A stretch of DNA of 64,000 nt from Lachnospiraceae bacterium JLR.KK008 (GTDB lineage: Bacteria > Bacillota > Clostridia > Lachnospirales > Lachnospiraceae), in NCBI GenBank assembly GCA_037015955.1, contig CP143548.1, forward strand, positions 892,001-956,000. The letters run 5' to 3'. Shown in pieces: positions 17,980 to 25,546 of this stretch (the first letter of the stretch is position 1; each line of letters starts with the position of its first letter). The notes beneath the pieces were generated by a model that had not been told where the DNA came from, searched no databases, and saw only the letters and a list, made by a program, of their open reading frames with translations. The position numbers were made by a program, and so were the translations under genes.

Positions 17980-18816
17980 ATGAATACAACAGATATTATT
18001 GACAGCAATTACACGAAATTAACCAAAACGGAAAAAAAAATAGCGAATTTCATTCTCCAGGACCAAAGGCATACACTGATCAATATGACATTGCTGGAGC
18101 TGTCAAAGCAGCTCAGACTTGGGGAAGCGAGTATTATCAGGTTCTGCCGGAAAATGGGTTTCAGAGGGTTTCAGGATCTGAAACTGAGCATGGCGATTGA
18201 GAGCGCTCAGGATGAGGAAAAGGATAAAACAGGAAGAGCGGGAGAGGCGGACAACAGTATCGGTTCGGAGAAAATGATCCGCGTCATCCAAAATACGGAT
18301 GCCTGTGTCAATCGTGAACATTTAAAACAGGCTGTGGCATTGATGGGAGTGAACGAACAGGTCTACTTTTATGGGGCCGGCAGCAGCGGGATCGCGGCGG
18401 AAATTGCGGAGACACGTTTTATCCGTATGGGCAGAAGGAGCAAGTCAGTCAGAGATTCCCATATTCAGACAATCCAGGCTGCGATTATGTCTCCGGAAGA
18501 TGTGGTTGTGGCGATCTCTGTCTCAGGAACCACGCATGACCTTTACAATGCGCTGATGCTCGCCAGAGACAGCGGCAGCAAGATTATTGCCATTACCAAT
18601 CATGAAAATTCACCGATCGCCGAAATAGCGGACTGCGTGCTTTTGACGAGTGCACCGGAGAATCCGATTACAGGGGGGACGTTCGAATCGATCGTATCGC
18701 AGCTTTATGTGCTGGATATGCTGTTTTCCTGCTATTCTGCAAATAATCGGGAGACAGTCAGCAGTTACAGGGAGAAAGTGGCAATTTCCATTAACCGAAA
18801 ACTGGAGACGAAATAA
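17980..18816 (+). CDS. RpiR-family transcriptional regulator
   Basis: 278 residues. N-terminal RpiR helix-turn-helix (about 1-77, with LTKTEKKIANFIL and LGEASIIRFCRKMGFRGFQDLK) and a C-terminal SIS sugar-phosphate domain (about 125-250; VYFYGAGSSGIAAEIAETRF, AISVSGTTHDLYNALMLARD). Such regulators sense phosphosugars and control amino sugar or PTS operons. The nearby ManNAc-type PTS/nanE operon is the obvious candidate target. RBS AAAGGGGTGG before ATG 17980; TATAAT-like boxes stand at 17937-17942 and 17944-17949. Confidence 0.88.
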   Translation: MNTTDIIDSNYTKLTKTEKKIANFILQDQRHTLINMTLLELSKQLRLGEASIIRFCRKMGFRGFQDLKLSMAIESAQDEEKDKTGRAGEADNSIGSEKMIRVIQNTDACVNREHLKQAVALMGVNEQVYFYGAGSSGIAAEIAETRFIRMGRRSKSVRDSHIQTIQAAIMSPEDVVVAISVSGTTHDLYNALMLARDSGSKIIAITNHENSPIAEIADCVLLTSAPENPITGGTFESIVSQLYVLDMLFSCYSANNRETVSSYREKVAISINRKLETK

Positions 18817-18828
18817 ACAGGCAGACGT

Positions 18829-18883
18829 TGACAGGAAAGGCCGCCGTAAGAAGATTTATCAGAGGCGGCAGTCTTTCCTGTCA
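18829..18883. repeat. Long inverted repeat downstream of the RpiR gene
   Basis: TGACAGGAAAG plus GCCGCC (18829-18845) pairs with GGCGGC (18864-18869) plus CTTTCCTGTCA (18873-18883), a three-base bulge, 18-base loop and no T-run. It may stabilise the rpiR mRNA end. The remainder of 18817-19100 holds a promoter and leader only. Confidence 0.6.
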
Positions 18884-18958
18884 GCGGTTATGTACAGACC
18901 GTATAAAATGTAATTTTTAGTATGACGAAACCAGGTGCCATGAATATGACAAAAGTCA

Positions 18959-18987
18959 TTGACGGTTTGGATGTCTTGTTATATGAT
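18959..18987 (+). promoter_or_regulatory. Promoter of the dCache-type chemoreceptor
   Basis: TTGACG (18959-18964) and TATGAT (18982-18987), spacer 17. The preceding AAAAGTCATTGAC (18951-18963) recurs at the MATE promoter at 21055-21067. Confidence 0.65.
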
Positions 18988-19100
18988 AGAGACAGGGGAG
19001 AAAACATTGCCGATATTGATCGGTATGTTTATTTTTTTTACCTTTTTTTAGGCATTACACGACAAAACCTATAAAACACAAAAGGAAGGAAACCCATCCA

Positions 19101-20978
19101 ATGAAAAAAATGTTTACCAGGCGCCTGTTTCTCTATATGCTGGCGGGACTCGTCATCACAATCAGCGTTATCTTTGCATTGCAGACAGTAATCAACCAAA
19201 AAGAAAATACTGCATCCAGTGGGGACAAACTGGCGATGGTGAAAGAAAGGATGCGCATTAACGAGGAAAATATCGAAAATCTTACGGTAAATCTCGGTGA
19301 AAACAACCTTGCCAAGACGAGGGCCTTTGCGGATATGCTTGTCATGGATGATACGATTGCAGGCGATATGGCAAAACTCAATGAAATCAAAGACCGTCTG
19401 ATGGTCAATGAGTTACATATTATTGATGAGAATGGGATCATTACGAGCAGTACGATAGAAGCGTACATAGGATTTGATATGAAGAGCGGTGAGCAGTCCA
19501 ATGCTTTTATGGTCATCGTGGATGACCCTTCTATCGAGATCGTACAGGAGCCGCAGGTTAATGTTGCGGAAGGAACAGTCATGCAGTATATTGGCGTGGC
19601 AAGAAAGGATGCAAGAGGGCTTGTACAGGTGGGTGTACAACCGGAAGTTCTGGAAAATATGCTGGCTGGTACGGAAATATCCAGAGTCCTGCAGGATATA
19701 GATTTTGGGAAAAAAGGATATGTGTATGCGATTAATATAGAAAACGGAGAGATCGCGGCGCATCAGAACAAGGAGCTGATCGGTACGTCCGCTGTCTCTG
19801 CAGGATTTCCCGCTGAACTTACCGGAAGCGGAAAGGCCGTTATCGATGGCATCAGGGGTTATTATGTGGCGGAGCGGCACAATAGCTGGGTCATCGGTAC
19901 TTTTATGCCTGCGAACGAATATTATGATGCCCGTGGCAGCCAGATGTTGGTAGTATCGCTGAGCATGTTGGTCATATTTGGTGTGTTACTCATTGTAATC
20001 AATCAGACTGTGGATGGTAAGATCGTTCAGGGAATCAATCGTATTGTTAATTCCATGAAAGAGATTGCCGGTGGAAAATTTGACGTTGTCGTCAATGAGC
20101 AGGGCAATCCGGAGTTCGTGCAGCTTTCAGAAAGCATCAATAAGATGGTTGGCAGTATCTGCCGGAATATGCGGGAAAATGAAAGGCTGTTGGAACAGCA
20201 GAAAGATGATGTGGCGAATAACCATAATCTGATCCAAAATGTGAAAAATGCCTGTATTGACCTGAATGAAGTGTCGGGAGAGACTTTGCGGAATGCGGAC
20301 AGCATCCATGACGGGACCGGGGAGCAGGAAAAAGCGGTTGCAGATTTGAAGCAGATCATGAATCAACTGACCCAGGAGCTGAACCACAGCGCCAGTGCTT
20401 CTGAAAGTGCTTTGGCGGCGACAGACGGGATCGCAGAAAAAATGGCGCAGACGCAGTCTAAGATAGAATTGCTCAAAGGCTCCATGAAGAGAACGAGTGA
20501 AATGTCGATCGCAATCGAAAAGATTATTGATGAGATTGATTCCATTGCCCAGCAGACGAATATGCTTTCTCTGAATGCCTCCATTGAGGCTGCCAGAGCC
20601 GGTGAGATGGGAAAAGGGTTTGCCGTTGTGGCGACACAGGTCGGGGAGCTTGCGGAGAGGAGTGCGCGGGTGGCAAAAGAGACGAATGAGCTGATTACCA
20701 ATTCCATACAGGCTGTGGAAGAGGGAAGAGAGATTACTGATCAGACGGTGAACGCATTTGATATTGTTGCGGAAAACATTGAGAAGGCCAACCATGATAT
20801 AGAACAGATTACAAGCATGGTAAAACAGAATGTTGAAAGCGTTTTCAAAGCGGTTCAGAAACTGGAGAGAATATCCGGCGTCGTGGAGGAAAATGTAAAG
20901 ATTTCTCATGACTCAAAGCAAGTGTCGATGCAGATGGCGGATATTACAGGAAAACTGCTGGTATTAATAGAATCATGA
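19101..20978 (+). CDS. Methyl-accepting chemotaxis protein with Cache-type sensor
   Basis: 625 residues. Membrane segment at about 8-27, an extracytoplasmic Cache-like sensor of about 250 residues (with [20 protein letters not shown] and [18 protein letters not shown]), a second membrane segment at about 287-305, HAMP, then a signalling coil. The hairpin tip [20 protein letters not shown] and following [21 protein letters not shown] are canonical. Transmits ligand binding to CheA/CheW, not found in the window. RBS AAAGGAAGG before ATG 19101, own promoter and a strong terminator, so monocistronic. Confidence 0.92.
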   Translation: MKKMFTRRLFLYMLAGLVITISVIFALQTVINQKENTASSGDKLAMVKERMRINEENIENLTVNLGENNLAKTRAFADMLVMDDTIAGDMAKLNEIKDRLMVNELHIIDENGIITSSTIEAYIGFDMKSGEQSNAFMVIVDDPSIEIVQEPQVNVAEGTVMQYIGVARKDARGLVQVGVQPEVLENMLAGTEISRVLQDIDFGKKGYVYAINIENGEIAAHQNKELIGTSAVSAGFPAELTGSGKAVIDGIRGYYVAERHNSWVIGTFMPANEYYDARGSQMLVVSLSMLVIFGVLLIVINQTVDGKIVQGINRIVNSMKEIAGGKFDVVVNEQGNPEFVQLSESINKMVGSICRNMRENERLLEQQKDDVANNHNLIQNVKNACIDLNEVSGETLRNADSIHDGTGEQEKAVADLKQIMNQLTQELNHSASASESALAATDGIAEKMAQTQSKIELLKGSMKRTSEMSIAIEKIIDEIDSIAQQTNMLSLNASIEAARAGEMGKGFAVVATQVGELAERSARVAKETNELITNSIQAVEEGREITDQTVNAFDIVAENIEKANHDIEQITSMVKQNVESVFKAVQKLERISGVVEENVKISHDSKQVSMQMADITGKLLVLIES

Positions 20979-20990
20979 TAGCTGTGTGAA

Positions 20991-21042
20991 CGGAGAGGCC
21001 CCGTGACTGTGTGACAGTCATGGGGCTTCTCCGTTGTTTTTC
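20991..21042 (+). terminator. Strong terminator after the chemoreceptor
   Basis: CGGAGA-GGCCCC-TGACTG stem closing with the complementary AGTCA-GGGGC-TCTCCG by about 21033, followed by TTGTTTTT. Confidence 0.85.
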
Positions 21043-21062
21043 CCAGGAGAGAGCAAAAGTCA

Positions 21063-21091
21063 TTGACCGTCCGTTGACGCTGTACTATGAT
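21063..21091 (+). promoter_or_regulatory. Promoter of the MATE exporter
   Basis: TTGACC (21063-21068) and TATGAT (21086-21091), spacer 17, with the same 13-base AAAAGTCATTGAC upstream as the chemoreceptor promoter. The -10 box covers the ATG at 21087, so translation must start further on. Confidence 0.65.
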
Positions 21092-21143
21092 GAGAATGCA
21101 GGAGAAAATCAGGACTGCAGATCAGGCGAAGAGGGGGATATTG

Positions 21144-22586
21144 ATGGAGATGGAGAATGAAACAGAATATTCTGATGTAAAATTTTCCCATAAAAAGAAT
21201 GGTCAGATGGATATGGTGACAGGCAGTCTCTGGGATAAGATTTTATTGTTTGCCTTGCCGATTGTCGTCACGAATGTATTGCAGCAGTTGTTTAATACGG
21301 CGGATATTGCCGTCGTCGGACGGCTTGTCGGCAACGACGCGCTGGCGGCGGTGGGCTGCACAGGTCCGATCGTCACACTGTTTATCACACTGTTTTCCGG
21401 TCTGGCGATCGGAGCCAACGCCGTTATCGCCAGACATATCGGCGCAGGAGACCGGAAAAAGACTAAAGAGGCGGTACATACATCCATAGCCATCGCCGTC
21501 CTTGCAGGGCTGGTTATTATGGCGGTGGGTGAGAGCATCACCAGACCTTTACTGGAAGTCGTGAGTACGCCGGATAATGTGATGGATCTGGCAGTCACTT
21601 ATCTGCGCATCTATTTTTCCGGCAGTCTCTTTCTGATGCTCTATAATTTTGAGGCTGCGATCCTGCGCGCGGGCGGCGATACGAGAACGCCCGTATTTGT
21701 ATTGATGGCCACGGGAGTGATCAATATCGGACTGAATCTGTTTTTTGTATTGGCCTGTGGTATGAGTGTGGAAGGTGTGGCGCTCGCCACGCTGATTTCC
21801 AATATTATGAGTGCGCTCATTCTTTTCATGATTCTGATGAGGGAGGAGGGCGTGCTCAAAGTCAGGCTGCGGTCGGTGCGCATATACGGAAAAGATGCAA
21901 AGGCGATTTTGATGATCGGCGTTCCGGCGGCGATACAGGGAATGCTGTTCAATGCGGCCAATATTGTCATTCAGTCCGGAGTCAACAGTCTCGGCTCCGA
22001 TGTGGTGGCGGGAGCGACCGTCGGCCTCAACGTGGAGACGTTTGGTTACTATATCGTGGCTGGCTTTGGTCAGACGAGTATTACGTTTAACAGTCAGAAC
22101 CTGGGGGCAGGCAAGTTAAGGCGCTGCGCCGAGTCCACGAGGTGGTGTCTGGGACTTGGGTTTCTCGTCACGGCGCTGGCCTCTGTATTGATGGTCGTCT
22201 TCCGGGAGGCGCTGGCGGGACTTTTCACGACGGATCAGACATTGATCGAGATCGCCTCTGTGCGCATTATGCTGATCGCGGGCTTTGAAGTGGTCAATAT
22301 GGTCATCGAGGTGATGTCAGGCACCCTCCGGGGGTTGGGATATTCGGCTTTGCCGGCGCTATTAAGTGTCTTTTTCGTGTGCGGAGTGCGTATTTTCTGG
22401 CTCTTTTATATCTTTCCGCTTAATCGGACATTTGGCTGGCTGTTCACGGTCTATCCTGTGAGCTGGGGACTTGCGGCTGCCAGCATGACGGCTGCATATC
22501 TGATTGTAAAAAAGAGATTGTATACACTGGCGGCGAAGCGACTGCAGGCAGGGGGAAACAGTGTGCAGGCTGATTATAATATGTGA
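21144..22586 (+). CDS. MATE-family multidrug/metabolite exporter
   Basis: 480 residues from ATG 21144, with about 12 membrane segments. The start is chosen because GAGGGGG stands 7 bases upstream and an earlier in-frame ATG at 21087 lies inside the promoter. The N-terminal motif LPIVVTNVLQQLFNTADIAVVGRLVGNDALAAVG is characteristic of the NorM/DinF-type MATE proteins, cation-coupled antiporters. Two homologous halves are visible (second begins near IGVPAAIQGMLFNAANIVIQSG). No terminator is seen before the RADAR ATPase gene 87 bases downstream, so read-through is possible. Substrate unknown. Confidence 0.92.
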   Translation: MEMENETEYSDVKFSHKKNGQMDMVTGSLWDKILLFALPIVVTNVLQQLFNTADIAVVGRLVGNDALAAVGCTGPIVTLFITLFSGLAIGANAVIARHIGAGDRKKTKEAVHTSIAIAVLAGLVIMAVGESITRPLLEVVSTPDNVMDLAVTYLRIYFSGSLFLMLYNFEAAILRAGGDTRTPVFVLMATGVINIGLNLFFVLACGMSVEGVALATLISNIMSALILFMILMREEGVLKVRLRSVRIYGKDAKAILMIGVPAAIQGMLFNAANIVIQSGVNSLGSDVVAGATVGLNVETFGYYIVAGFGQTSITFNSQNLGAGKLRRCAESTRWCLGLGFLVTALASVLMVVFREALAGLFTTDQTLIEIASVRIMLIAGFEVVNMVIEVMSGTLRGLGYSALPALLSVFFVCGVRIFWLFYIFPLNRTFGWLFTVYPVSWGLAAASMTAAYLIVKKRLYTLAAKRLQAGGNSVQADYNM

Positions 22587-22597
22587 ACGGCAGATGA

Positions 22598-22619
22598 AAT
22601 TCTGAATGAATTCTGAATG
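22598..22619 (+). repeat. Perfect 11-base tandem direct repeat before rdrA
   Basis: AATTCTGAATG occurs at 22598-22608 and again at 22609-22619, immediately adjacent, 55 bases before the rdrA start. Could be a regulator site or a scar of insertion. Confidence 0.6.
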
Positions 22620-22673
22620 GAGCTACAGTTTTGCAATCGGTGGCAGAACCTGTAAGAGAAAGGACGACGACAA

Positions 22674-25472
22674 ATGATAAAGTTAAAACTTTCGGACGCG
22701 CAAAAATTTAAGATACATATCGAAGAGAAAATCAAACGGGACAGCCTGTTTTTTCACGAATATAAGACTGCCGCCGGTCATCTGAATCAGATCTGGCAGA
22801 TGCAGAAGGAGGCGGAACAGGACAGAAAGCAGGAGTTTGCCGCGGAAACGCCGAACAATATCATTGCCTTTTGCGGCGAGCGGGGAAGCGGGAAGAGCAG
22901 CGTCATGCTCTCCTTTGTGAACGCGGTCATAAACTGCGGAAAGGAGGAAAATGTCCTTTCTTTTGACAAGGCAGTCAGGGAGAACGGCTGGAGCCATGCG
23001 GCAGTGACGATCGACCCTTCCATGTTTGATGAAGTGCACAATATTGTGGACATTGTATTGGCGCACATTTATCAGAGTTTTGCCGATGCCTATGAGGCGG
23101 ACAATCAGAGACTTGATACGTATGAGCGGGAGAAGATGATTGGCCTGCTGGCGAAAACGTACAAGAGCCTGTCGATTATTAAAAAGAAAGAAAAAATGCT
23201 GGATGACGAGTATGACATCGCCGGCAATGTGTCCAAGCTGCAAAAGCTCGGTCAGAGCACGCGGCTGAAACAGGATCTGAGGGAACTGATCGATCATTAT
23301 TTAATGCTGCTTCCGGGACTCGTCAGCAGTAAGAAAGACGCAGCGGACTGGAAAAGCAAAAAGCTGCTGATTGCGATCGATGACCTTGATCTGTGCAATG
23401 AACATGCCTATGAGATGGCGGAGCAGGTGCGCAAGTATCTGATCCTGCCGAATGTGGTCGTTCTGATGGCCATCAGGATCGAGCAGTTACAGATGGGCGT
23501 GGAGGAAAAGAACCGGGAAGATTTTAAACAGGTAATTGCAGGAAGGAACAACGACCCTTCGATCGCACGGGAGATGAAGGACATGGCCGAGCGGTATGTG
23601 ACAAAACTCATTCCCATGGCGCGGAGAATCTATCTGCCGGAACTTCGCAGCGATCAGGTCAGCCTTGTGCCGGAGAGCAGGGAGGATCAGCAGGGAAAAG
23701 ACGATGTGGTGCGGACAACGGAAGAGAGCAAAAAGGCAGATAACGAAGAATCGCTCGAACAGACGATCCTGCGTCTGATCCGGGAAAAGACAGGGATGTA
23801 CTTTGTGACGCCCGAAGAGGGGCCTTCCTATTTTGTGTCTGCCAATCTGCGGGAATTTGTGAACCTGGCTTCCCTGCTGATGGCGATGCCGACACCAACG
23901 CCGACGCCGGATGATGATCAGACAAGACTGGATAATATTGATACATTCCAATCTTATTTTACAGAGGGAATGCTGAAGAAAAATATTAGTTGGGAGCGGC
24001 TGGAGTGGTTTCTGGAAATTATGAAAAATGCCGACAGTGTGAGAAACTATAACATCGGTATGTATCTGAACGGCTTGCTGGACAGTGCAAAGCAGGAATA
24101 CGATCTGTATCAAAATTCCCTCTGTGAGTTTCCGAATATGAGTCTTTCCTTTGTGGCGGAGCGGCTGGCATCAGTCTCACGTTTTCGGACCAGACGGGAA
24201 GACTGGCGGCTGTTTTATTATATCAGAGTCTATTATACGATCTTGCTCAATGCAAGACTGTGTGCGAACGGCAAGATCCCGTTCTCCATTACTGGCGGTT
24301 TCCTGTGGGGGAATCGGCTGGGCGGATTACTGCCTGCGGTCACGATCAGGCAGAACCAGCATATGATGAACCGGGAGCGGTTTTTTATTCCTGCGCTGCG
24401 GGGCTGGAATGAGACCGCCTCTGTGCTCCATGACAGCGAGAATTCGTTATCTGTGCCGGAAAAAGATGCTTCTCAAGCTTATGTTTCAAAAATAGAGGAC
24501 GAACACTGGCTGGCGGAGACGGTATGCTGGCTGCTTCTGGCGCTGGTTTCCGCGCATAATGGCAAAACGAATTTTAGGAAAAACTATATGAACCGGGCGC
24601 CCATTGTCTATAACAATTATGCGGTGCCGTCAGTGGAAATCGAAATCAGTCTTGAGAACTATATCGTCAATCTGTGTGATCCGGAAGATCTGTACCGGAT
24701 TGCCAATCTGGAACTGCTGGGAATCACCCGGGAGAGAATACAGCCGGTTCTGGAGGCAATGAAAGCGCACAATGCGCCAGTCATTCGGCAGGCGAAGATC
24801 GTGGCGGCCAATATGGACCTGGCGGACAGACTGCTTCAGTACTGTCAGATTCACAATGATTATAAAGAAAGGACACAGTCAAAAGAGGACAGGACCTACC
24901 GCCTGTATGGTTTATTTTTCAAAAATGTAAGGAATTATTTAAAGATGCAGGGAGCCGGAGAGGCGGACTGGACGCAGCTCTGGATTCCGACCGGGATCAA
25001 AGAGGATGGACAGATCGAAGGAGTGTCTATCGATATGAATAGACTGTTTACGAAACTATGTGCGGCTGCTGCGGCGATCCTGCGAGAAAACTCAGGAGAA
25101 GGAAGTGACAGTGAGAACGCGAAAGAAGGATATATCAGCTATGAGGAAGGCCAGCGGAAAAAGCAGGAGTTTGCACAGCAGGTGCAGACGGTCGCGCAGG
25201 TGGATTATGCCAGGGGACTTCGAACAATCTCCGGTGCTCTGCAAAATAAAACGGCGGATCACGCGAGGTTTATGCTGGAAACTATCGGCAACAGCATTCA
25301 GAAGTATACATTCAGAGAGAAGAAGCTTCCCGCAGGCTTTGACCCTGTGCCTCTGATCCAATTATATGAGGAAGTGGTCGATCTGTGTGTGACAGACCCC
25401 AAAAAGGAGATCACAGAGATACAGCACAATACATACAGAGCCATTGCCAGAATCAAAGATGTAATCGGATAG
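22674..25472 (+). CDS. rdrA: RADAR anti-phage ATPase RdrA (predicted)
   Basis: 932 residues, the size expected for RdrA, the large P-loop ATPase of RADAR. Walker A is GERGSGKSS at residues 68-76, Walker B LLIAIDDLD at 231-239, followed by a sensor-like segment NVVVLMAIRIEQL. The remaining two thirds is a large helical region with no other named domain, as in RdrA, which forms a ring that cooperates with the RdrB deaminase. RBS AAAGGA precedes ATG 22674. The deaminase gene follows after 74 bases. Taken alone it would only be called a KAP-like or STAND-like ATPase; the RdrA name rests on the pairing. No sign of foreign codon use by eye. Confidence 0.85.
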   Translation: MIKLKLSDAQKFKIHIEEKIKRDSLFFHEYKTAAGHLNQIWQMQKEAEQDRKQEFAAETPNNIIAFCGERGSGKSSVMLSFVNAVINCGKEENVLSFDKAVRENGWSHAAVTIDPSMFDEVHNIVDIVLAHIYQSFADAYEADNQRLDTYEREKMIGLLAKTYKSLSIIKKKEKMLDDEYDIAGNVSKLQKLGQSTRLKQDLRELIDHYLMLLPGLVSSKKDAADWKSKKLLIAIDDLDLCNEHAYEMAEQVRKYLILPNVVVLMAIRIEQLQMGVEEKNREDFKQVIAGRNNDPSIAREMKDMAERYVTKLIPMARRIYLPELRSDQVSLVPESREDQQGKDDVVRTTEESKKADNEESLEQTILRLIREKTGMYFVTPEEGPSYFVSANLREFVNLASLLMAMPTPTPTPDDDQTRLDNIDTFQSYFTEGMLKKNISWERLEWFLEIMKNADSVRNYNIGMYLNGLLDSAKQEYDLYQNSLCEFPNMSLSFVAERLASVSRFRTRREDWRLFYYIRVYYTILLNARLCANGKIPFSITGGFLWGNRLGGLLPAVTIRQNQHMMNRERFFIPALRGWNETASVLHDSENSLSVPEKDASQAYVSKIEDEHWLAETVCWLLLALVSAHNGKTNFRKNYMNRAPIVYNNYAVPSVEIEISLENYIVNLCDPEDLYRIANLELLGITRERIQPVLEAMKAHNAPVIRQAKIVAANMDLADRLLQYCQIHNDYKERTQSKEDRTYRLYGLFFKNVRNYLKMQGAGEADWTQLWIPTGIKEDGQIEGVSIDMNRLFTKLCAAAAAILRENSGEGSDSENAKEGYISYEEGQRKKQEFAQQVQTVAQVDYARGLRTISGALQNKTADHARFMLETIGNSIQKYTFREKKLPAGFDPVPLIQLYEEVVDLCVTDPKKEITEIQHNTYRAIARIKDVIG

Positions 25473-25546
25473 ACCAAACGACATTTTATGCCGCACGGAT
25501 GTTATGACCGGATCAATGATGAGATCGCAGCGAACAGGACAGAACG

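Noticed and set aside
21087-21143. Upstream start for the MATE exporter
   Set aside because: The ATG at 21087 lies within the -10 box of the promoter, so it cannot be in the mRNA; ATG 21144 has a good RBS.
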